Shown piece by piece: positions 11,650-23,200 of a stretch of DNA of 64,000 nt. The DNA is from Doris montereyensis (Eukaryota > Mollusca > Gastropoda > Nudibranchia > Dorididae). The stretch lies in the NCBI GenBank assembly GCA_037039925.1, contig JAXRKP010000477.1:229325-293324 (forward strand), written 5' to 3'. Every line of letters starts with the position of its first letter. The first letter of the stretch is position 1. A model generated the notes under the pieces. That model was not told the origin of the DNA, did no database searches, and was given only the letters and a program-made list of their open reading frames with translations. A program made the translations under genes and the position numbers.

Positions 11650-13340
11650 CGATCTACGTTTAGTAATCAAATCTAGACAATCTAGTTTTAATATCATATC
11701 GTTGGAAACATAAAATACAAAGGCTAATCTAGATCTAGATTTAGATATCCATCTCATGACACTGATAGATAGAGTTCTACTCTAGGTCTAGATATTGCTT
11801 TGTGACTTGTCATCTACTTCTTTATGTGAAAAATGGTTATCTCTACAATTCAAGCCTTTGCCTTTGAATAAGGAAGTATAATACAGTTAGGTATATAATT
11901 AGCTCTACTATATTATAGAAGGCCTTAGTTTGATCTCACTCCATGATTATGACCAGGTCCAGTCTAGATTCCCTAGGTGCCCTAGCAACATTATCGTTTA
12001 CGTTCATCTGAAAGCAAAAGTACAATCGGGAATTTCCTATTAATGGCAATGTTCCGGTCAACGTGGCATGCAATGCGCATGTACGGAAATCATAGTCAGC
12101 TTCCCGTACGTGGCAGAGAGATCGTGGAATTCTTTGCAAAACATTAGCCATATCACTGTACCGGTCGTACAAAATGACACGCTGTTGATAAAAAGTTGGT
12201 AATTGCATATTACCTGGCAGGGTATTTTCTGTCAATTGATTATTTTGTGGAGACATTGGTGATATGATTTGTTCACTGGAAGATTGATTTCGGTCAGAGT
12301 CATCTATTGTTTTCTGACCCTCACAATATTTTATGTCAATATTTTTATCCAATTTTATTATTATAAATCTAGATCTAGAATCTAGATCTGTTCTAGATCT
12401 AGATTTAGAGCTACCCTAGATATATAGAAGCTAAATCTAATTTGGATCTAGATCTCAAGATACATCTATATGTATTTATCATGCTCAAATTTTGTTGATG
12501 GTTTGACGGATATAAGGTCAAGTTTTCATCTAGAGAACTAACTAGATTTAAACTCAGTTGGTTTTTTGTTTATTTTCTCACAGTGGTAATTCCTTCTTGC
12601 TGATTTAGAGATTACTCTGGGAGTCAGGCTACATAATGTAATACCTGTGATAATGTAAAACATTATGACCTAACTTAGACATATATATCTAGATCTAGAT
12701 AAGTTAAAGTGAATATCAAGAGCTCTCATTCATCTAGATGTAGAAGAACTAGATCTAGATAAATCTAGTATTAGTAATAATACAAAATGTTTCAAACCTT
12801 CCCACTGGTGTAATAGGAGGGACGTCTTTAAAAACTAATTTTTTCCTACAATGATTGACTGGAACCATCTGGATGACAATACTGTACATGCGATGACAAT
12901 GAGCTGCTTCCTTGCAGCAGTTCATCAGCAGGATTACGATTAGAAGAGTTTTACCCACACTCTCTTACTCTTCCTGTTAAATTCATGCCGTAACGGCGTA
13001 AGGCCCTTGAACGTATAAATCCTGATCTAGAGTTAGCTTTAGAATTCTTAGATGAAATTTAAAATCTCAGCCCTCTCTAATTGAACTCATTAGTGTGTAG
13101 ATATCCTGACCGGAAGACCCTGACCTAAATTCAACTTCCCAGCAACCAGATCGGTGTGTTGCGTTTATATTTTCTAAGCTTCTGATGGGTGGTGTTAGGT
13201 TAGAAAAGAACTAGATCTAGATATTTCTGTATCTAGATATTATCTATCTCTAGAATCTAGGCTTCTGGATTCTAAATCTAATTTAAAGCTTTCTGAAGAT
13301 TTAGATGTTGGAAGATATCTGGATTTCCTAGCTAGATCTA
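11640..13340. promoter_or_regulatory. Head-to-head spacer with TCTAGATC word clusters
   Basis: The spacer between the divergent FUT11-like and SEC24 genes is full of the palindromic words TCTAGATC, CTAGATCTAG and AGATCTAGAT, densest at 11,640-11,780, 12,360-12,470, 12,680-12,770 and 13,205-13,330. Similar words recur near 25,500 (SEC24 intron 13) and 55,440-55,760 (just upstream of ATAD5). It must contain the FUT11-like and possibly the SEC24 promoter, but no TATA box or initiator stands out. Two short minus-strand frames (12352-11936, 12958-12755) lie here. One has a GTAATA donor-like site and a TTTCAG acceptor-like site inside it, but I find no family match. Confidence 0.4.
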
Positions 13341-14225
13341 AAGATTAAAATTTTGTCTTGCTTTATTTATTATCAGGGTTTAACTGTTAACTCAAAGATG
13401 TGTTGCAGCATTTTGCATTCAGATTGTTTTCTGATGAAATCGTTTTATTTAATTTTGAAATAAGTTAGATTCACAGATTCAGAAGATGACAGATTTAGAT
13501 TGTAATGTCATTTTTCCCAACCATGTTGTGAATACTGCTTTTTCCCTCAATCAGATGTCAGGGATACTGTGTATCCATCTAGTTGTTACAGTATGAAGTC
13601 TTCACCAACTTACCTAGTTATACAACCTAAATTACTTGTATTTTGTATCCTCACTGTTCAGGTATGGATAACAGGAGTTGCGTAGTCAACCACACACTAA
13701 GGGGCATAACCGATAACAAAAGTTATGGTTAAAAAAGAGGTGTCTCCAGTTGTTGCAGTGTTCCTTGACTGACCGTGATTATTTCCGTCAACCTGACATG
13801 ACAGTAGATTTGATTTACCCACATCCACAACTATGGTGATCTTGGGTTTTTTTTGTAGGATTTAAAATAATTTCCCAGACTGCCCTGTAATCAGCCAAGA
13901 GCTCTTTAATGTGCAGACTGTTTGATTTGCACACATCACCTCTCTTTATTGTCCATCTCCGATGGGACTAGGTGTCGCCTCACCTACCTCACCCAGGAGA
14001 TGCTGACACCTTGCCTCTGGACTTGATAGAGTCCAATTAAATATAAAATATGTTGGGTCTGAAGGTGCGATGGGTAGATCCTTTTGTTACAGGATGAGAA
14101 AGTTTTTTTTTTGTAGTGGATTGTCTTGATCACCTTTTTACTCTTTAAAATAATATCCTCTGTATATTTCAGGTTAGGTACAGATTCAGTTTCCACTTAT
14201 TTTGTCTGATCTGTTAAGAAGTCTT
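13341..14225 (+). other. Probable SEC24 promoter and 5'UTR region
   Basis: This is unique AT-rich sequence leading to the SEC24 ATG at 14226. The upstream end of the first exon, and any non-coding 5' exon, cannot be placed from sequence alone. No other gene is seen here. Confidence 0.4.
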
Positions 14226-17200
14226 ATGAGTGGACAGTTTCCCTATCCTGGAGGACCTCCTCCATCTTCTGGTGCTGGGCCAGCTCAGCCGATGTTCAAT
14301 GGTGGAGGACCAAGAGGTAAATTGCTTTTTAAAATTTATAATGTACTAGCCCCATAGCAGCAACATGAGTGTTGAGGACAAAAAGTGTCAATAGAATTTT
14401 AGATATATATATGAAAGGAAGAAAACTTGATGACACTATATGGATACAGCATATGACATGGATCACTTTCATGGACTTAATAATAAAGATTATAGATGTG
14501 CCTGAAGAATTTGACTGCCACAACAGGATGTCACCAAGTTGGGAAATATATTATAGTTGTTAAGAGTTATCATAATGCCATAAATTTCTATACTGTTGAG
14601 TTCATATGTTTGTAGTAAAATGATTTGCGGCATCTGAATTGAAGAGTAATATTGCACGAATCTCTTAAACTTAGTATATACCAATTATTCTTTAATACAT
14701 TGTTTTGCTTCATAAGCCCTTGTTAAAATTGAAATGTTGTTGACAGGGCCCCCCCCCCCCCCCCTTCCTCTTTCCCATTCATACATTATCTGGATCACAG
14801 TGGCTTCAAAAGATTCAATTTGTAGCAAACAAAGTAATTTCATTCTTACACATTGAAATTTATATTAGCAGGTTGATGTTCTGCATCACCTGGTCATGTT
14901 GGGGTTTATGCAGTTATATTTGTTGACCCCATATATACACTTGTATATAAGGCCCTCATGTGCTCTCTGGGTGGTGCGCTCCTCTTGTCTTGCAACAATG
15001 GTAGGCGACTGGGAGCCCAGAACAACAGCTGCTGGGTTTCTTCTTAGCGACCAACAGCAAACCTGTCCTCAAGAGGGAGCTAATCATGCCTTGTCATTGA
15101 AAAATGGACCTCTCCTGGGGTCGTGTCTCCTGATCGCCAAAGAATTGATCTACAGATGCAATTGACCTCAAGCCAACTGAAGCAAGTAGGCAACAATGGT
15201 TGCTATTTTCAAGGACTTGTTTGGTGCTTAAACGCCTTAAGTCTAATCTAGAGAGAGAGACCCCATATATGTACACTTGTGTATTTTACGGATCCTTTCC
15301 TTGAAGGAGTATCTGGATAAAGTTGAAAAATCTAATCTACACCCTGAGATCACTTCTTAGGGTGGGTTATTGCCACTGAAATCTATATAATTATTTTCTT
15401 GAAATTATTTGTGTTTAATTAATTTTCGTGCATGTTATTTTTACAGGACCTACACCAAATTATGGCCCACCAGGTAATAAAGGAGGAATGCCAAATGGTC
15501 CTCCTTTTGGAAATGCTCCTCCAATGAGGACACCTTTTCCACCTCAGGGGTATGTTTACCACTAGATTTACATGTATCTCTATAGTTGGTAATGAGTCTA
15601 TTTTGTTCCTGTTTTTGTGATGCAATAGTTGTTGGTAAAGATAATTGAAGGATTTAGAGCTGCTAAGCCAGTTTGACAAATAAAAAGGAAACAGCTTTAA
15701 AAGCTGTATTGTTGCAAGGTAGAATGGCTCTAGGTTTACTCTTCAAACAGCTTTATTTTTTAAATTTACATCAGTGAGCTTCAGATGCCATCAGTGCAAA
15801 ATACTTTGTAAAGGAACACTAAGCTTCTCATAAATAGAAAAGAGAGAAAAAAGCAAAATTTTATGTTCTTGAAAAAATATTTGGATTGACTATGTAACCT
15901 GCAGTTGGATTATTTTTCATATTATACTGATATGAGTTATGACAAGATTGATGCAGCCTTTTCCGTCGTTGATCAAACAGTTACCCACTGGGTGTCATAC
16001 TAGATGACCAACACACCTCAAGCAAGAACATTATTAACTTGATCTCTGAGATCTGATGTAACTGAAAGGTTTCCTCCCTAACACCAACTTCACTAGAAGT
16101 TGAATGTAGTCAACATGAATGTATACCTTTGCCATACATTTTCTTGACATATTATTATTCGTGCTTGCTTTCAGTGGACCGCCTGCTAGAAGTGGAGTGC
16201 CAATGCATGCTGGCGCCATGAATGCTCCAGCAAACCCATCAGCTAACATGCCTCCAAACAGATTTCCAGGACCAGCACCTCCCACATCACAGGTGTGTAT
16301 TCGATATTAGTTGATTTGTGCCAATTTTTGTTGCTTCTTTTTATATTTTTCAAAATTTAACTTCCTTGTTGATTGCTTTTTTCTTTGTGATGACAAATAT
16401 TCGGTCAAGTACATTATGTTAAAAAAAATGTAATCAAAGAAGAAAATTATGTGTTCAACAATTAATAGTATGTCAAATTGATGAGCATTTTTAGTAAAAT
16501 AATACACAATATGATGCTTTGGCTAATACCGTTTTGGCATCACAAACATAAAGGACAATGCTGTACAATGTTTGCTATGACAAAACTTTTTCCTTCATCT
16601 TTAAATCATTGATATAGTTGTTCAATTTATTGGGTTTTTTTAAATTATCTTCACAGCTTGATAATATGAACTTGAATGATTCTGCAAGTTCAGGAGTTCC
16701 ACCTCAAAGGTATCCTTTTAACCAGGCCATGCCTCCAGTATCAGGTCAGGGATCTCCCGCAGGAATGATGCCACAAATGCCCCATGGAGGGCCATCGCCA
16801 AGAGGGATGGCACCTACTTCTAATAGCATGATGCCCCCTCGAGTAACATGCCGTCAGTACCTGGAGCTATGCCCCCAAAGACCCATGGTGCCCATGGGAA
16901 CTCAACCACCACCACCCAATATGGGGCAGCCTTCAACCAGCATTGGTCATGCGCCACTCAACATGGGTCAAACTCCACCCACACAAGCATAGGGCACCCC
17001 CAAGCAGCATGGGGCCCCACCCACCAATATGGGTCATCCTCCAACCAGCATGGGACCCGTGCCCACAAACATAGGTCATCCTCCAACCAGTATGGGACCC
17101 CCACCCACTAACATGGGTCATCCCCCAAACAGCATGGGGGACCCCCACCCCACCCACTAATATGGGTCATCCCCCAACCAGCATGGGACCCCCACCCACT

Positions 17201-20200
17201 AACATGGGTCATCCCCCGACCAGCATGGGACCCCACCCACTAACATGGGTCATCCCCCGAGCAGCATGGGACCGCCACCCACAAACATGGGTCATCCTCC
17301 GAGCAGCATGGGACCGCCACCCACAAACATGGGTCACCCCCTTCCTCAACAATGGGTGCTCCTGCTCCCTCTGCCTACCCCCCGGGCCATCAACCGACCA
17401 TGCAGCATCCTCCAACATCTACATACCCCCCGTCATCGGTACCTCCCACACAGCAACCCCCAATGCCCGGACAATACGGTATGCCTCCAAGTGGCATGGC
17501 CCCACCACCTTCCCAAGGAATGCATGCTCCCCCTGTCCAAGGGATGCACCCCCTACGTCTCAAGGAATGCATACAATGACACAAGGCATGCCTGGTGGAC
17601 CGTTTCCAGGTTCTGCGCCATATGGAGGACCAGCAGCTCCCCAACAACCAATGCAGCCTCCTCAGAGGAAGTTGGACCCAGATCAAATGCCTAGTCCGGT
17701 AAATATCGAGTTAATCCAGTGTTATAGGTTTTTGAGATTTCATATGATGTGGCAAATGTTGAAACTTTTTTATCCTTATTAATTCTGTATTGTTTTAATG
17801 ATGTCATCACGTCTTTACTCTTTTTAATCATGAAAAATTCTCTTTTCTTCATTAAATTGCACTGTAATATTGTATTCTGTGACTTTTCTTTGTAAGAGTT
17901 AAAAGTGACAATGTTCTTTTCAGATTTAAAGACATGTTTTTCCGAAATGTGCAATAGTGTATTTTGGGCAATCCGCTGATCTGTTTTCATGAAAAGTATT
18001 GTGAAATTTTGACTGCAGACAAGGTCAAGTGTTCCGTTTAGTGATAAAGTATATGAGTTCTAAGCAAAGTGGGAGGGGTTTTTGTCCCCTTTTTTCATTT
18101 TTGAATTTTTTATAAGAAAATTAAGGTCTTAGACTATTTATATGATTTGAATTTGATTAAAGACAACTTGAAGGTCATATTTTTAATGTTAAGGTTTCAT
18201 GTTTGAATAATATGTCTATTTTGTTTTGTTGCTTTATCACTTTCCTGACTTCATCAATTCTTGCAAACAATTTCAACAAATCTTCAATTGTTTTTAGATT
18301 CAGGTTATTGAGGATGACAAGAGAAATCGTTCAGGTGTTTTCTGCACAGATACAAAAGGACTAGTCCCTCCTTTAGTCACCACTAACTTTATAACCCAAG
18401 ATCGAGGTCAGTGTTATTTAAATTTACATTGCCAATTTTGTATCACTAAATTGTATGCTTCATGAGAAAACGTGCTGTACAAAGGAAATTGAATTTTAAA
18501 ATACATTTTAACTCTGAAATTGTGTGCTTCGATTCACTAAAATATGCGCTCTTGATTTTGAACGTATCTTTAACTGTTATTTAAAGTATCCATCAACAAT
18601 ACTCTATCCCTTTGTCCACTCTAGTTCTCTTACACCCTTCAACCAAGCTCTCGCAGAGATAGATATTTCATCAAATTTTTGTTGATCTTCCGTTTCAGGG
18701 AATGTGAACCCAAGATTTATGCGCTCCACCATGTATAATGTTCCTTGTACTGCAGACATGATGAAGTCTTCTCATATACCTTTCTCCCTCGCTGTAACAC
18801 CATTTGCAGAGTTGGAATCACAAGAGGTGATTATACAATTTTATATAACTGTTATAGAGGTTATATCACCTTTTCCTAAAACTTCATGTTTTGAGTCATG
18901 TGTGCGTTTGGCGGGTGCTACTGGTAGGTCTTACATCTTTCACTTTTTCTTTTATCTCACTGTTTCCTCCTAATTGTCCCTGAGCTCACCACAATGGTGA
19001 CGGAGTAAATTCCAATTAAACAAAGAAATTTGAGTAATGGGCATTGGCAAAATTTGCATTTACTTCTAACCAGCAAATCTGATGCTGTAAAATTTCAACA
19101 ACAAAAAGCGCTTCGCTGATTTTTTCTCCGTCTGCTCGTTTTTCTCACGGTATCTCGATTTCGCTTTGCATTTTTTTCAGTGTCTTTTTTTTTTTTTAAT
19201 GCTTCCGTCCCCATGGAAAAAATGCTTCCGTCCCCATGTCTCTTACCTCTTTATTCTTTGGTTCTCTTGACAATCGCAGAAAATAATTCAGTTCATTTTT
19301 ATGAGATGAAAGCTAGTGATTCTTCTGATTATTCACAATAGTTTTTATTTCTGTCTATGTTGTGTTCTGTGTATGATTGTAGATTCAATGCTTACTTGTC
19401 TGGTTAAAGTTTATTGGATTTAAAGATACAAGGCACGTTAAGAAATCATATGCAAAACTTTGAATAAAGTGACAAATTACTTTTATGTCAAAACTATTTT
19501 TGCCTTTTCAAAACTAGTCTTACCTTGCAAATACATTCACTAAAATGATTTTTTCTCTTTCTATCCACCTCTTTCCTAGCAAGCTCCACCATTAGTAGAC
19601 CTGGGCGAGTTGGGTCCTGTGCGTTGTAAACGTTGCAAAGCCTATATGAATCCATTTATGCAATTTATTGATGGTGGCAGAAGGTTTCAGTGTGTATTTT
19701 GTGGAGCTGCTACAGATGGTAAGTAAGAACAAATCATTAGTGTTCATAAAGGTCGGTCATTCTTTTCATGCACCATTGTAAAGAAAAACCTATCATCCAG
19801 TACAGAGCATGAAAGTTAGAAAAAGCACAATCACCCACACACAATTTGCCATTTTAGAGTTGATGTTGTAATGATTTCCATGGTTTAACTTTATATTAAA
19901 CTTTATGTTTTTCTCTTCACCAACATTCTTAAAACTATTAAATGACATTTCCAAATGTTTCTTTTGATATCCTGTGTATTTGAACAAAATGAAAGTGATT
20001 CATACTCTGGAATTTTCTTGTGGATTTTTTGTGTATGAAGTAGAAATGATTGTTCTCTTGTTTGTTTTTGCTCATCGTGCAGAAATATATTCATAGGCAG
20101 ATTGTGAGATAAGTTGCACATTCTTATTGAACTCTCATGGCTTTGAGGAATTGCAAATGTTGTTACGATCTCTCTTAATGAATTTTGCCCTTTTCTAATT

Positions 20201-23200
20201 TCTCAGTGCCAAATGAGTATTTCGCTCATTTAGACCACACTGGTAGACGAGTTGACTGTTTTAACAGAGCTGAACTGTGTCTTGGGTCATACGAGTTTGC
20301 TGCGACCAAGGATTATTGTAAGGTGAGGTGTTGTTTTCATTGGTTATTTTTCTTGTCCAATTTGATTGTGTTCTTCTCTCCATGCGGGCAGTTGGCGGGT
20401 GCTACTGGTAGGTCCTGCTTTTTTTCTTTCTTTCACTTATCTTTCATCTTGCGGTTTCCTTTTAATTCACTCTGAGATCACCGCAATGGTAAATTTTAAT
20501 GAAACAAACAAGCTTCTCTCTCTGAAAGTCATGGAAAGCACTTGGTTCACTTTGTGTATTTTATGTTTTTATATCCTTTTTTATTTATTGTGAAAGACAA
20601 AATATCATTATGTAGTAGGGGGAAAAAAGAGAACTGCTTTTCGATTTCTAAATTGTAAACTATCTTCAATAGTCCTTTTCCTGTCATACCGCCATGAAAG
20701 CAGGTTGAAAACTTTTGAATTATTTATTGCTCCTTACCTACAAATTATTTAATTATCTTTGTACATTTTAAGAAAAATTAAGGCTAGCAAAATTTACTTT
20801 TGAATTCATATTAAAGGAACCTCATTATTAGTACTTTTTAAAGAAGACAAGCCACTTTTCTCTATTGCTTTTTCTATGCCTTTACTTAGTTGAAAATATT
20901 GGTATTTTGTGTCTTATGTCTTCTACTGATTTCTCTTGGCAGAATGGAGTTCCCCCTAAAGAACCTGCTTTCATTTTCATGATTGAAGTGTCTTACAACA
21001 GCATAAAAAGTGGGCTTGTTAACCTGATATGTGATAGATTGAAGTCTGATATTCTTGTCAATTTGCCAAAGTAAGTATATCAAAGCTTTAACCCCCCCAC
21101 CCCCACCTTTTCATAATTCCCAACATGTTTGATTTATCATCACAACAATGAATATGTAGTGTTTGAATAAAGGTTATATTTACATCTTAAATTGTTCTAC
21201 ATTCTAATGTTACTGAGTGAAAATGAAATACCTCTTACTTACTGTTGAGTGAAGGGTAATCAAGAGAAGAGTCTTGATTTTTCTAGGCATATGGTACATT
21301 GTAGTAGTTTGCCATTGCTTTCCACACTTTTGTCAAGTCCTATTAGACCAAGCTACCAATTTGCTGCTCATAATGTTATTTAACTGTTTAAGATGTTCAT
21401 TTTTTTCTTTGTTTTTTTCCTTTTGCCCTATAGGGAAGTTGGAGCAGAGGCGTCTGAAATCAGGGTTGGCTTTGTGACTTACCATAAGGAGATTCACTTT
21501 TATAATGTAAAGGTTTGTATCTGCCATACTCTGTTTTATTTTTATGTGAAATATATATATTTGAAAAATAAGACAGCAATACCATAATGGAAGAACTTTT
21601 AAAGAGCACCTTTTTTGGATGATATATAAAGAGAATGTTGAAGGCTTTGGGCTATAATCAGGCATGATTTAGTTGAGGTTGGATTTTTTTTTAAATTTTG
21701 CAAATTTATTCTCTTGTGATAAGGCCACAGAAGCTTGTTGCTGTCTTTGTATCAAAGTTATATAAGCCAAGCTGCAAGGTAAAAGTAAACAGGTATATAA
21801 TATGACACTAGTATCGTTCTTCTTCTTTATTCTTCTCCATTTTCTCTTTATTTCAGAGTGCCCTGGCTCAGCCTCAGATGATGGTTGTCTCTGATATTGA
21901 CGACATGTTTGTTCCATTGGTGGATGGATTTCTTGTGAAACTATCAGAATCAGAAGCCATCATTGACAGGTCAGTTATCCTTAAGATACACATGAAAAAA
22001 ACAAACAACCATAACAACAGCAAAGTCAAGTGGTATGGAAAAATATTTAGAATTGATGATTGTTTATGAAGCCATTCATGTTTAGTGTACTTTTCCAATG
22101 CTGTAGTTTAGCCATACACTTCTTTCAGTTTCAACTCATTTTCCTTGCTGCTGGTTTTCTAAATTATGTTAAAGTTACCAACCTACTTATGTCCTTCCAT
22201 GAGACCATAGTGAAGTTCTGATAAATATATATATGTATTTATATCCGTTTTGGTCATAATTTTGTCTAAGTATTAATTCAACCTTTTTTTCTAATCCAGT
22301 GGTTCTTAATCTGGATTCGATGGACCCCAAGGATTCGATGGATCCCCAAGGGTTCGGTGGGTCAGTCTCAGGGGTTCATCGGATGTCAAGACACATCCAC
22401 TGTGTGTGCATTATTTATATTTGATTTTTACATTCGCGAAGGGTTCTGTGAATGCACATATGAAACTTGGGTCCAAAAACGTTATGAACCACTGTTCTTA
22501 CCATCTCTGTCATGAGAATGATGTAAAACAATTATATTTGTAAGACATCAAGAAACTATCCATTTACCATAACATGACTTATGGTGAATGAGGAGAAGAT
22601 AGCAAACCTCAGTAGAGCACCACGCTGATGTCACTAATATTAGATATATTGCTGAAAGTAAGATTGGGATCTATAGTTATTTATTTAAACATGCAGCTGT
22701 ATATATATATATAATTCTTTAAATGTTAAAATATTTTGCTTTATTGTATTTGTCTTTCTTTTCTTTTTTGATTATTATCAAAAGTGTCTCCCTTCTATTG
22801 TTTGTTTATTTGCGATTTCTTTTTCTCCAGTCTCTTGTCACAGATTCCACAGCTCTTTAGTGAATCAAAGGAAACGGAATTGGTCTTAGGTCCTGTCATT
22901 CAGGCTGGCCTTGATGCTCTCAAATCTGCAGACAGAGCAGGCCGTTTGTACATTTTCCACACTGGACTACCCACTGCTGAAGCCCCTGGCAAATTAAAAA
23001 ACCGCGATGATCGCAAATTACTGGGAACAGAGAAAGAAAAAGTGAGTTTAAATTTAGTTCAAACAGTTTCAAGGTAATGACCTTTGTATTATTAAATTTT
23101 TGTTCAATTTTGTCACATTTGAGATTATTCTGTGAAAGTCTTTTTGTTTTTATTCCATTTACGTGTTCAGGGGTCATGTTCTACCTCACTTTCACAATCT

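Noticed and set aside
16933..17418. Minus-strand frames opposite the SEC24 repeat
   Set aside because: They are shadows of the coding minisatellite; the plus-strand frame matches SEC24 on both sides.
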